From assembly GCA_963791595.1 (NCBI GenBank), contig CAWBTF010000015.1, forward strand, positions 1 through 64,000: a stretch of 64,000 nt of DNA. Direction: 5' to 3'. Within the stretch, counting starts at the first letter, position 1. Each line of letters opens with the position of its first letter. This document shows, one piece after another, positions 1 through 8,326 of the stretch. A program made the translations under genes and the position numbers. The notes beneath the pieces were generated by a model. That model was not told where the DNA came from and did not search any database. It worked only from the letters and a program-made list of their open reading frames with translations. The stretch is from JAEMQF01 sp963791595. Lineage in GTDB: Bacteria; Pseudomonadota; Gammaproteobacteria; Burkholderiales; Burkholderiaceae_C.

Positions 1-75
1 TACGCGCGGGACGCGCGTACCAGCGTGAGACGGAATGGCATCGCAGGCGCCCGGCACTGCGGCCGTGACTCGCAA

Positions 76-114
76 AGACAAACGGCTCAGACATATCGCC
101 TGAGCCGTTTGTCT
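76..114 (-). terminator. Rho-independent terminator of the tRNA-Lys pair
   Basis: A perfect 15-bp inverted repeat (arms 76-90 and 100-114) with a 9-nt loop lies directly after the 3' end of the tRNA-Lys(CTT) gene on the minus strand. A short T run follows the stem on the minus strand. Stem length and position fit an intrinsic terminator for the two tRNA genes. The stem is symmetric, so it could also stop transcription arriving from the left. Confidence 0.75.
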
Positions 115-189
115 GGTGGGCCCTGAGTGACTCGAACACTCGACCTACGGATTAAGAGTCCGCTGCTCTACCAACTGAGCTAAGAGCCC
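114..189 (-). tRNA. tRNA-Lys (anticodon CTT)
   Basis: The minus strand gives a 76-nt cloverleaf starting GGGCTCTTAGCTCAG and ending in an encoded CCA. The anticodon stem-loop holds CTT, which reads the Lys codon AAG. The T-arm has the GTTCGAGTC-type sequence and the acceptor stem pairs GGGCTCT with a near-complementary 3' strand. It lies 56 nt downstream of a second Lys tRNA and both are probably on one transcript. Confidence 0.97.
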
Positions 190-245
190 CTGAATTCTGT
201 TTCGCCCGCCACGCACCAGCGAATCGCGTCTCTGGCGGGCGTGGA

Positions 246-321
246 TGGTGGGTTGTGCGGGACTCGAACCCACGACCAATAGATTAAAAGTCTACTGCTC
301 TACCAACTGAGCTAACAACCC
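246..321 (-). tRNA. tRNA-Lys (anticodon TTT)
   Basis: The minus strand gives a 76-nt cloverleaf starting GGGTTGTTAGCTCAG, anticodon TTT, T-arm GGTTCGAGTCC and an encoded CCA. It reads the Lys codons AAA and AAG. It is the promoter-proximal gene of the pair. D-arms and T-arms are almost the same as in the neighbouring CTT isoacceptor, while the anticodon stems differ, so the pair looks like an old duplication that diverged in decoding. Confidence 0.97.
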
Positions 322-333
322 GGCAAGCCTGCA

Positions 334-372
334 ATTATAAAAGTCGTTCAATCGCCCGCCGGGCTTGAGAGC
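334..372 (-). promoter_or_regulatory. Promoter of the tRNA-Lys genes (-10 box seen)
   Basis: On the minus strand a perfect TATAAT lies at 334-339, 12 nt before the first base of tRNA-Lys(TTT), which puts the transcript start about 6 nt before the mature 5' end. No good -35 box is seen at the usual spacing. Confidence 0.5.
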
Positions 373-379
373 CTGACCG

Positions 380-1138
380 TCAAAAACGCTCAGACTCTGG
401 CGGATCGAGCAGGGATTCTAGCGCGAGGTTCGCGGCGACCATGCCGAAAGTGGCCGTGACCATCACGCTCGAGCCGTAACCGGCGCAGTTCAGGCCTGCG
501 TCGGGCTGGGCGCCGGCGGGCCGAAGCACGGCTTCGCGCGAATAGACGCAGCGCACGCCCATCGTTCCCTCGCGCGCCGCCCCGTGGAACTTGCGCAGGC
601 GCTGGCGCAATGCAGCGAGCAGCGGGTCGTGCGTGACGCGGGCGAGATCGTCCACATGCACGGCATGCGCCTGGCGCTTGCCGCCCGCGGCACCGGAGAT
701 CACGAGGCGCGTGCCCGACCTGAGCGCGGCCACGGCAATCGCTTCCTTGGCGCGCAGTTGGTCGCAGGCATCGATCCACACGTCGACGGGTTGCGTCAGC
801 AGTGCCGGCCAGTTCTGCGCGTCGGCGAATTCTTCGATCGTGTGCACGGCGCAACCCGGGTGGATGTCGGCGATGCGCTCGCGCAGCGCGAGCACCTTGG
901 CCTGCCCGAGCGTGGCGCCGACGGCCTGCACCTGACGGTTGATGTTGGATTCGGAGACGTGGTCCAGGTCGATCAGCGTGAGCGCCGCGACGCCGCTGCG
1001 CGCGAGCGCTTCCGCGGCCCACGAGCCGACGCCGCCGACACCGATGACCGCGACGCGTGCCTCACGAATCTTCGCGTAGCCCGCGTCGCCGTAAAGGCGG
1101 CGCAGGCCACCGAAGCGGCGCTCCAGGTCGGGCACCAA
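380..1138 (-). CDS. tcdA: tRNA threonylcarbamoyladenosine dehydratase (TcdA/CsdL, ThiF-E1 family)
   Basis: A 252-residue cytoplasmic protein of the ThiF/MoeB/E1 family. In the TcdA branch it uses ATP to cyclise threonylcarbamoyladenosine (t6A) at position 37 of ANN-decoding tRNAs to ct6A. The glycine-rich nucleotide loop GVGGVGS is at about residues 33-39, followed by the acidic strand end LTLIDLD and the SNINRQ motif that contacts ATP. The length fits TcdA rather than the longer ThiF or MoeB proteins, and the zinc-binding CxxC pairs of those families are absent. It lies 17 nt beyond the cpoB stop codon on the same strand, so it may be read from the tolB-pal-cpoB transcript. Confidence 0.9.
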   Translation of the reverse strand: MVPDLERRFGGLRRLYGDAGYAKIREARVAVIGVGGVGSWAAEALARSGVAALTLIDLDHVSESNINRQVQAVGATLGQAKVLALRERIADIHPGCAVHTIEEFADAQNWPALLTQPVDVWIDACDQLRAKEAIAVAALRSGTRLVISGAAGGKRQAHAVHVDDLARVTHDPLLAALRQRLRKFHGAAREGTMGVRCVYSREAVLRPAGAQPDAGLNCAGYGSSVMVTATFGMVAANLALESLLDPPESERF

Positions 1139-1155
1139 CGCGTCGGACCGCCCGA

Positions 1156-2037
1156 TCAGGGCGACTTGATCGACGCCAACCGTTCCTTGCCGGCCTGCGC
1201 CGCCTCGGAGTTCGGGTAGGACTTGGCCAGTTCGGCGAGCGTGATGCGGGCGCGGACCGGGTCTTTCAGTTCGAGCTGGCAGTTCGCGATCGACAACAAA
1301 GACTCGGCCGCGCGCGGGTGCTCGGGCGAGAGCGTGACGAGCTGGCGAAATGTGTTGATCGCGCTCTGGTAATCGCGCTTGCCGTACTGCGCGTTGCCGA
1401 GCCAGAACAGCGTCGACTCATGAAACCCGCTCACCGGGTAGCGCCGCTCGAACGCCGCGAGCGCGCCGGCGGCCTTCTCAAAGTCGCCCTTGCGGAACAC
1501 CGCCATCGCCTCTTCGTAGAGCCGTTTCTCGTCGGGCTCGGCGAGGAACTCCCGGCCGTCCACCGAGACTTTGATGGGCTCGAGCTTGCGCACCCGGTCG
1601 TCCACCGTCTGCACGATGTCTTTCTGCTTGCGCTGCACCTCGGCGAGGTCGCGCGCGAGCTGTTCGTCCTGGCCGCGCAGCTTGGCGTTGTCGGCGCGCA
1701 GCTGCTCGATCAGGTTGTTCAGCTCGACCATGCTGCGCTTCATCTGCACCATCTGCTCGTTGAGCAGCGTCAGCTGGGTGTTTTGCTGCGCCACCTGGGC
1801 GTTCAGCTGCGAGTTGAGCTGCGCGCTCAGCTGCGCGAGTTGCTCGACCTGGCGCGCGCGGTTCTGCTCGTTGACCTGATCGAGGCGCTGGCGCAATTCG
1901 AGAATCGCCTTGCGCGCCTCTTCGTCGTCGAACAGGCCGGCGCGGGCCGGAACGGCGGCGAGCAGCGCCGCGAACGCCAGCGCCGTCGCGGCCGCGGTGG
2001 CGGTGAACCCGCTCAGCATGCGGAAGGGAGCGCGCAT
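1156..2037 (-). CDS. cpoB: Cell division coordinator CpoB (YbgF), periplasmic Tol-Pal partner
   Basis: A 293-residue periplasmic protein that links Tol-Pal driven outer-membrane constriction with peptidoglycan synthesis at the septum. It has an N-terminal signal peptide ending near AVPARA, then a Gln/Asn/Leu-rich coiled coil (about residues 30-130, the YbgF trimerisation helix) and C-terminal TPR repeats (about 165-290; GDFEKA, YPVSGFHESTLFWLGNAQY). The start at 2037 was chosen over a longer frame because GAAGGAGG lies just upstream and the signal peptide begins there. The pal stop codon lies 11 nt upstream, and the order tolB-pal-cpoB is the usual one. Confidence 0.92.
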   Translation of the reverse strand: MRAPFRMLSGFTATAAATALAFAALLAAVPARAGLFDDEEARKAILELRQRLDQVNEQNRARQVEQLAQLSAQLNSQLNAQVAQQNTQLTLLNEQMVQMKRSMVELNNLIEQLRADNAKLRGQDEQLARDLAEVQRKQKDIVQTVDDRVRKLEPIKVSVDGREFLAEPDEKRLYEEAMAVFRKGDFEKAAGALAAFERRYPVSGFHESTLFWLGNAQYGKRDYQSAINTFRQLVTLSPEHPRAAESLLSIANCQLELKDPVRARITLAELAKSYPNSEAAQAGKERLASIKSP

Positions 2038-2048
2038 CGGTGCCTCCT

Positions 2049-2629
2049 TCAACGCGTGGTCAGTTCGGCGCGCCGGTTCTTCGCCCACGCCGATTCGTCA
2101 CTGCCCTGCGCGGCGGGCCGCTCCTTGCCGAAGCTCACCGCGTCGACCTGCGCGTCGCGCGCGCCTTGCAGCGCGAGCGCCTTGGCCACGGCCTCGGCGC
2201 GCTTCTGGCCGAGCGCCAGGTTGTATTCGCGGCCGCCGCGGTCGTCGGTGTGGCCTTCGATCGCGATCTTCTTGTTGCGGTCGGTGCTGAGCAACTTGGC
2301 GTAGGTTTCGATCGCCGGCCGGAATTCCTCTTTGACGACGTAGCTGTCGTAGTCGAAGTACACGACGCGCGGCAGGTTGCTCGCCACCACCGGCGACACC
2401 TTGGTCAGGTCCACCGGGGTGACGGCCGACTGCGCCGTGCCGGTGGAGGACGCCGCCGGTCGTGCCGCGCCGGACTGCGAGGCGCCGTCGCTGCGCCGGT
2501 GCTCGCGCGGACTGGCGCCGCGGTGGGGCGGGTCTCGACGGGAACGTCGGCATCGATCTTCGTGCTCGAGCAGCCGTACAGGGTGCCGAGCAGGGACAGC
2601 GCGATCAGGGTGTGTTTCATCGGGTTCAT
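2049..2629 (-). CDS. pal: Peptidoglycan-associated lipoprotein Pal (apparent frameshift)
   Basis: Outer-membrane lipoprotein that binds peptidoglycan through an OmpA-like domain and works with TolB and CpoB. The N-terminal part (from 2629) has a lipoprotein signal with lipobox LYGC and CSST after cleavage. The OmpA-like part includes VVYFDYDSYVVK, the IEGHTDDRGGREYNLALGQKRAEAV signature split over its usual positions, and a C-terminal NRRAEL. The two parts are in different frames. Homology-like sequence switches near 2480-2490, within the Ala/Ser-rich linker, so one base is missing or added there. Pal is close to universal in this order and the rest of the gene is intact, so a consensus error is more likely than a dead gene. 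AAAGGA precedes the start. Confidence 0.85.
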
Positions 2630-2715
2630 GGTTCGGGTCCTTTCGGTGGTCTTCGTCAAAGCGTCAATGCATGGGCCACGCCGCTCGCCGCCCGGCCTTC
2701 GGTGGGCCGAATTTT

Positions 2716-4008
2716 CTATCGTCCGTACGGTCCCCACACCGGCTCGCGCACATCGGCCGTGCTGGAGATCAAGCGGGCCTTGATTTTCCCGTCCAGCGTC
2801 GTCGTCATCAGCACGTCGCGGCCTTGGGATCGCGTCGCGTAGATGATCAGGCGCCCGTTGGGCGAAAAGCTCGGGCTTTCGTCGTCGGTGGTGTCGGTCA
2901 AGAGCACCCCTTGGGCGCCGCTCGTCGTCAAGTCCAGCGTGTGCAGGCGAAAGTCGTTGCCCAGTCGCGAAATATAGGCCATCGTGCGGCCGTCGGGGCT
3001 GATCGCCGGGCTGATGTTGTAGCTGCTTGCAAACGTGATGCGCTCGACCGCCGTGCCGCCCAGCAGCGTGCGGTAGATTTGCGGCGTTCCGCCGCGGTCG
3101 CTCACGAAATAGAGGCCCTTGGCGTCGGGCGCAAAGGCGGGTTCAGTGTCGATCGCCGGGCTGTTGGTCAGGCGGCGCAGGTTGTTGCCGTCGCGGTTCA
3201 TCACGTAAATCTGCGAACTGCCGTCGCGCGACAAGGTCACCGCCAGCGTCTGCCCGTCGGGCGACCACGCCGGCGCGCTGTTCGAGCCGCGGAAGTTGGC
3301 CAGCGCCCGGCGCTTGCCGGAAGCAACTTCTTGCACATAGACCACCGCCTTCTGGCTCTCGAACGAGACGTAGGCGAGTTCCCGCCCGTCGGGCGACCAG
3401 GCGGGTGAGATGATCGATTCGGCGCTGTTCAGCGCCACCTGGCCGCCTTCGCCGTCGGCGTCGGCCACGCGCAGCGTGAAGCGCCCGCCGCCGCGGGTGA
3501 CGTAGGCGATGCGCGTGGAGAACACGCCCTTTTCGCCGGTCAACTTCTCGAAGATGTAGTCGGCGATGCGGTGCGCGGCCAGGCGCAGGTCGCCTGCGTC
3601 GACAGCGTTGCTCTGGCCGCCGAGCTCAGCCCCCTTGACCACGTCCCACAGCTTGAAGCGAACGTCGAAGCGCCCGTCCGCGAGGCGCGACACCGAACCG
3701 GCCACCAGCGCATCGGCGGCACGGCTGCGCCACTCGGTCATCACCGGGCGGGCGGTTTCGTCGAGCGCGCCATTCGTGTCGATGCCGCGAAACGCGCCGC
3801 TGCGCTCGAGGTCCGCGCGCACGATCGCCGAGATCGCCTGGCCGGACTTGTCTTCGTCGCGAAAGCGCACGATCGCGATCGGCACCTGGGTGGCGCCGAC
3901 GCCGGAAATCTCGACGCGGAATTGGGCGCGGGCGGCGCTCACGACGCCGAGTGCCGCGGGCGCGGCGGCCAGGTGGGCGGCGCAGCGAATCAGGGTTCTT
4001 CTTTGCAT
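2716..4008 (-). CDS. tolB: Tol-Pal system beta-propeller protein TolB
   Basis: A 430-residue periplasmic protein with an N-terminal alpha/beta domain and a C-terminal six-bladed beta-propeller that binds Pal. The propeller repeats are plain: SPAWSPDGRELAYVSF, APAWSPDGQTLAV, EPAFAPDAKGLYFVSDRG, SPAISPDGRTMAYISR and SPSFSPNGRLIIYATR. The start at 4008 (MQRRTLIRC) begins directly at the signal peptide, which carries an Arg pair and ends near SAARA; a Tat-like signal is possible. A strong ribosome-binding site is not evident. The gap to pal is about 85 nt. The usual tolQRA genes are not in the window. Confidence 0.93.
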   Translation of the reverse strand: MQRRTLIRCAAHLAAAPAALGVVSAARAQFRVEISGVGATQVPIAIVRFRDEDKSGQAISAIVRADLERSGAFRGIDTNGALDETARPVMTEWRSRAADALVAGSVSRLADGRFDVRFKLWDVVKGAELGGQSNAVDAGDLRLAAHRIADYIFEKLTGEKGVFSTRIAYVTRGGGRFTLRVADADGEGGQVALNSAESIISPAWSPDGRELAYVSFESQKAVVYVQEVASGKRRALANFRGSNSAPAWSPDGQTLAVTLSRDGSSQIYVMNRDGNNLRRLTNSPAIDTEPAFAPDAKGLYFVSDRGGTPQIYRTLLGGTAVERITFASSYNISPAISPDGRTMAYISRLGNDFRLHTLDLTTSGAQGVLLTDTTDDESPSFSPNGRLIIYATRSQGRDVLMTTTLDGKIKARLISSTADVREPVWGPYGR

Positions 4009-4097
4009 GACGGAAGCTGGGGCGCGGCGACGGTGCCGCGTCGCCGCGGAGGTGCGGGAGGGATCGGCGACAATGCGAATGATAGAGGGCAATAGAG

Positions 4098-4895
4098 GTG
4101 CATTCCCCATTGACCATGCCGCCGAACCCGCATTCGCTGACCGTGGTCATTGTCGCGAAGAACGAGCAGAGGAACATCACGCAGTGCATCGCCGGCGCAT
4201 CGTTCGCCGACGAAGTGCTGGTGCTCGACTCGGGCAGCACCGATGCCACCGTGCGTCTGGCGCAGGAGGCGGGCGCACGAGTCGTGCAGACCGACTGGCC
4301 GGGCTACGGGCCGCAGGTGGCGCGCGGTTTCGCACTCGCGAAGGGCGAATGGGTGCTGTCGCTCGACGCCGATGAGCGCATCGGCGACGCGCTGCGCGCC
4401 GAAGTGCTGGCCGCGGTGCGCGGCGGCACACACGACGGCTGGCGCATCCCGCGCGTGTCGGAATTCTGCGGCCGCTTCATCCAGCATGGCGGCTGGCGCC
4501 CCGACTACACCTTGCGTCTGGGGCGGCGCGCGAAGTCGGGCTTCACCGACCATTTTCTGCACGCGCACATGACGGTCGACGGATCGATCGGCGAGCTGAA
4601 ATCTCCGCTTGTTCACTTCAGCTACCCGGACCTGCACGACGTGCTGGAAAAGCTCGACCGGTATTCGACCGGCCATGCACGCGACATGCGCTCACGCGGC
4701 AAGACGGGCGGCGTGTGGAAAGGCCTGCTGCACGGCTGGGTGGCGTTCATCCGCACCTACTTCCTGCGCCTGGGGCTGCTCGACGGCCGGCATGGCTTGA
4801 TGCTGGCGATCTACAACGCCGAGTACACCTACTACAAGTACCTGAAACTGATGTTCCTCGAGCACCCGCCGCAACGGCCGGCGCCGCCGGCATGA
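4098..4895 (+). CDS. Glycosyltransferase family 2, WaaE/KdtX-like LPS core transferase
   Basis: A 265-residue GT-A fold enzyme. VVIVAKNEQRNI opens the fold, LDSGSTDAT is the nucleotide-sugar loop and LSLDADERI carries the DxD metal motif. The C-terminal half (GGWRPDYTLRLGRR, the EKLDRYS helix and a hydrophobic YFLRLGLLDG segment) is typical of WaaE/KdtX beta-glucosyltransferases acting on the LPS inner core at the inner membrane. The GTG at 4098 is preferred because AGAGGG lies 8 nt upstream; ATG 4116 is an alternative. It is divergent from tolB and its stop overlaps the msbA start (ATGA), so the two genes are probably co-translated. Substrate is inferred from family only. Confidence 0.8.
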   Translation: MHSPLTMPPNPHSLTVVIVAKNEQRNITQCIAGASFADEVLVLDSGSTDATVRLAQEAGARVVQTDWPGYGPQVARGFALAKGEWVLSLDADERIGDALRAEVLAAVRGGTHDGWRIPRVSEFCGRFIQHGGWRPDYTLRLGRRAKSGFTDHFLHAHMTVDGSIGELKSPLVHFSYPDLHDVLEKLDRYSTGHARDMRSRGKTGGVWKGLLHGWVAFIRTYFLRLGLLDGRHGLMLAIYNAEYTYYKYLKLMFLEHPPQRPAPPA

Positions 4896-6650
4896 GCGCC
4901 CCGGCCGCAGCCGCGCCGCCCGCCGACCCGACGCTGCGCCAACGCCTGGCGCGAATCGCGCCCTACTTTCGGAACAGCCGCAAAGGCGTGGTCGCGGTGA
5001 TCCTCTCGGCCATCGTGGCGGCGTCGACCGAACCGATGATTCCGGCGCTGATGCAGCCGCTGCTCGACACCGGTTTCAAGGGCGGTGCGCTGCCGCTCTG
5101 GCTGGTGCCGGTGGTGCTGATCGGCCTGTTCGCGGTGCGCGGCGCGGCGGGTTTCACGGCGCAATACGGACTGGCGTGGGTCGCGAACCGCGGCACGTTG
5201 GCGATGCGCAAGGCGATGTTCGAGCGGCTGCTGAACGCGCAGCCGATTCTCTTCACGCGCCAGTCGGCGTCGAGCCTGATCAACACGCTGACCTACGAGG
5301 TGCAGGGCGGTGCCGGCCAGCTGGTGCATTCGCTGCTGACGCTGGTGCGCGATTCGCTGACGCTGGTCGCATTGCTGGCGTATCTGCTGTGGCTGAACTG
5401 GCAACTCACCGCCCTCATCGCCGTGCTGTTCCCGGCCGTCGCGCTGGTGATGCGCACCTTGAGCCGGCGTCTGCACCGGCTCGTCGTGCAGGGCCAGAAA
5501 GCGATGGACCAATTGGCCTACGTGGTCGAGGAAAACGTGCTCGCCTGGCGCATCGTGCGCCTGCACAACGCGCAGGCCTCGCAGGCCCAGCGCTTCGAGG
5601 GTGTGAGCGAAAGCATGCGGCGCCTGGCGATCAAGTCGGTGGTCGCGTCGGCGACGATGACGCCCATCACCCAGGTGCTCGCGGCGTGCGCCCTGTCGGC
5701 GGTGATCGTGCTCGCGCTGTGGCAAAGCGGATCGCAGGGCGGCTCGGTCGGCGAATTCGCTGCGTTCGTCACCGCGATGCTGATGCTCGTCGCGCCGGTG
5801 AAACATTTGTCCGAGGTGGCCGGACCGATCACGCGTGGCGTTGCCGCGCTCGAGCGCGGCGTCGCCTTGATCGACCAGACCGCGAGCGAAAGCGACGTCG
5901 GCCATGACCCCGGGCGTGCGCGCGGCGAGCTCGAGCTGCGACGACGTGACGCTCCAATACCCGACCGCGCAAACCGCGGCGCTGAGTGGCGTGAACCTGC
6001 GCCTCGCGGTGGGTGAATCGGTGGCGCTGGTCGGCCCCTCGGGCGCCGGCAAATCGACGCTCGTGAACCTGTTGCCGCGCTTCCTCGAACCCAGCAGCGG
6101 CAGCCTCACGCTCGACGGCGTGCCGCTGGCGCAATGGAGCGTGACGGCGCTGCGGCGCCAGTTCGCGCTGGTGAGCCAGGACGTCGTGCTGTTCAACGAC
6201 AGCGTCGCCGCCAACGTGGCGCTCGGCGACCCACCCGAGCGCGACAAGGTGCTCGCCGCGCTGCGCGCGGCGAACCTGCTCGATTTCGTCGAGACCCTCG
6301 CACAGGGCATCGACACGCCCGTCGGCCACAACGGCGAGCGGCTCTCGGGCGGCCAGCGCCAGCGCCTGGCGATCGCCCGCGCGGTGTACAAGGACGCACC
6401 GATCCTGATCCTCGACGAAGCCACATCGGCGCTCGATTCGGAGTCGGAACGCCTCGTGCAGCAGGCGCTCGAGCGCTTGATGCAGGGCCGCACCAGCCTG
6501 GTCATCGCGCACCGGCTGTCGACGATCGAACGCGCCGACCGCATCGTCGCGCTCGACGGCGGGCGCATCGTCGAGCAGGGCAGCCACACGCAGCTGCTCG
6601 CGCGCGGCGGCTTGTATGCTCGGCTGCATGCTTTGCAGTTCAGGAGTTGA
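4892..6650 (+). CDS. msbA: Lipid A export ATP-binding/permease protein MsbA (apparent frameshift)
   Basis: An ABC exporter half-transporter of about 585 residues that flips lipid A-core across the inner membrane. The membrane domain (about residues 1-330) has helices such as LPLWLVPVVLIGLFAV and SLTLVALLAYLLWLNW. The nucleotide domain has Walker A GPSGAGKST, the Q-loop region FALVSQDVVLFNDS, signature LSGGQRQR, Walker B ILILDEATSALD and switch IAHRLST. Reading frame changes once near 5935-5945 between the two domains: GELELR in the first frame joins DVTLQYP in the second, so one base is extra. Both halves are otherwise intact, and the break is more likely a sequence error than a loss in an essential gene. 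The start overlaps the upstream glycosyltransferase. Confidence 0.85.
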
Positions 6651-6747
6651 GGTGATGCAAAGCGCTGAGCGATTTCCGATGGCCACGCTGGACCGCGCTG
6701 CCCGCCGACAAGAGGTCGGGCGCCGAAAGACAGCGTCTCAGGCGCGA

Positions 6748-7568
6748 ATGAAGTACCGCGTCGTCATCCCGGTGCTGAACCAGCTGCAGTACACGCGCGA
6801 TGCGTGGACAGCCTGCTGGCCAGCGGCACGCCCGCCGGCGCCCTGCTGGTCATCGACAACGGCAGCAGCGACGCCACGCCGCAATGGCTGGCCTCGCGCG
6901 GCCGACGTTGCCATCGGTTCGCAACCGCGTCAACCTGGGCTGCGGCGGCGCGTGGACGCAAGGTGCGCTGCTCGCGGACAGCCGAATGGGTGGTGCTGCT
7001 CAACAACGACGTGATCGTCTGCGCTCACGGTTTGATCCAGGCGCAGATCGACGCTGCGCGACCGCCATGCGCCTGGACGTGGTCAGCCCGGCACTCGTCG
7101 AGGGGTCGACTCGACTACGACTTCGACAAGTTCACGCCGGAGTTCCTGGCCAAGATGAGCGGGCACGCGTGCGCCAGCGGCTGGTTCCACGGCGTCTGCT
7201 TCTCGGTGCGCCGCGCGGTGTTCCAGAAGATCGGCTTCCTCGACACCGACCGCCTGCTGTACGGGCGCGAAGACGCCGAGTTCCTGGCACGCTGCAAGCG
7301 CCACGGCGTTCCGGTGGGCACGGTGGGCGACGCGCTTCTGCACCACTTCGGCATGATCACGCAGACAGCGATGAAGCAAGAACTCGGCGTCTCGAAGTTC
7401 GGCGACCACCGCTACTTCTACAGCAAGATCGGCCTGGGATGGTGGGGCCGCCAGAACGCCAAGTTCGCGCGCAAGGGGCAGGCGCGGCGCTGGTCCGAGG
7501 CGGAGCGCGAACGTACCGGCTATTCACTGCACATGGTGCATCGCAATGGCCAGGTTGAATTTCGTTGA
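6748..7568 (+). pseudogene. Glycosyltransferase family 2 with multiple frame changes
   Basis: The N-terminus (KYRVVIPVLNQLQYTR), nucleotide loop (LLVIDNGSSDATPQW), metal-site region (EWVVLLNNDVIV) and a conserved C-terminal part (YDFDKFTPEF, GREDAEFLARCKRHG) together make a family 2 glycosyltransferase of about 270 residues. These parts occur in all three forward frames, with changes near 6800, 6905, 6978, 7060 and 7100. From about 7110 to the stop the frame is clean. Either this is a decaying gene or a badly resolved stretch of sequence. The start is set where family similarity begins; an in-frame ATG at 6655 is possible. It follows msbA and belongs to the polysaccharide region. Confidence 0.65.
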
Positions 7569-7615
7569 CACTTTCGCGCCGTGTCCCCTGCTCTGGCCGC
7601 GTGTAGCATAGTCCG

Positions 7616-8323
7616 ATGAGCGAAAACCTGCTGACCCAAATCGAGCGCACACTGGCCGAAGTTCCCATGGACTTTGGAGGGGGATGCAGCGTTCGCAAAG
7701 CCTACGTGATGGCATGGCTGATTCGCAGATTCAAGCTGACGCCGACCCTGGACATCGGCGTGTATCGCGGCCGTTCGCTGTTCCCTCAGGCCATCGCCCA
7801 CCGTGTTGCCGGCAAGGGCGTCGCCTATGGCGTGGATCCTTGGTCCGCCGCTGAAGCCGACGAAAGCGATCACGCCGAACTGCGCGACGAGATCAAGGCC
7901 TTCGTTCAGTCAACCAACTTCGACCAGATTTGCCAGGACGTGTCGCGCCGAGTGTTGGACTTCGGTTTGTCGCAACACACGCGAATCGTGCGAGCGACCT
8001 CGGCGGCAGCAGCAGAACAGTTCGCCGCGCAAGGTGTCGCATTCGGTTTGATCCATATTGACGGGAACCACGACACAGAGCCTGTTCTGCGCGACGTGCG
8101 AGCCTACTTGCCACTGCTGCAGCCCGGCGGGTTCCTCGTGATGGACGATGTGTCCTGGCCTTCAGTCGACCCGGCAGTGCAGGAGGCGGCAGCCCAGGCA
8201 GAGCTTCTGATGCGCCGGGTATCCAAAGACAAACGCGACGACTACGCTGTGTTTCGCAAGCCCGGCGCGAGCGACCCCGCCTTTGCACTGGGATTGCGGC
8301 TGCGGGTCCTGGCGCACGGGTGA
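7616..8323 (+). CDS. Class I SAM-dependent methyltransferase, Methyltransf_24-like
   Basis: A 235-residue soluble protein. Strand 1 and the SAM loop are seen as LDIGVYRGRS, followed by the acidic residue region GVDPWSAAEADE. The second half has FGLIHIDGNHDTEPVLRDVRAYLPLLQPGGFLVMDDVSW, the IDG-H pattern and post-motif strand of Methyltransf_24/cephalosporin-hydroxylase-like enzymes. Such enzymes often sit in surface-polysaccharide clusters and O-methylate sugars, but the acceptor here is not known. It ends 3 nt before the next gene, so the two are likely co-transcribed. Codon use is visibly less GC-extreme than in the flanking housekeeping genes. Confidence 0.7.
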   Translation: MSENLLTQIERTLAEVPMDFGGGCSVRKAYVMAWLIRRFKLTPTLDIGVYRGRSLFPQAIAHRVAGKGVAYGVDPWSAAEADESDHAELRDEIKAFVQSTNFDQICQDVSRRVLDFGLSQHTRIVRATSAAAAEQFAAQGVAFGLIHIDGNHDTEPVLRDVRAYLPLLQPGGFLVMDDVSWPSVDPAVQEAAAQAELLMRRVSKDKRDDYAVFRKPGASDPAFALGLRLRVLAHG

Positions 8324-8326
8324 GAC

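Noticed and set aside
2038..2088. Longer N-terminus for CpoB starting at 2088
   Set aside because: The extension overlaps pal and would bury the signal peptide; GAAGGAGG lies just before the ATG at 2037.
5935..5945. Programmed ribosomal frameshift in msbA
   Set aside because: No slippery heptamer or downstream structure is evident, and the same kind of break is found in a dozen unrelated genes of this window, so an error is simpler.
7616..8323. Assignment of the methyltransferase as a cephalosporin hydroxylase
   Set aside because: The fold motifs are shared, but no antibiotic pathway gene is present and the neighbours are glycosyltransferases.
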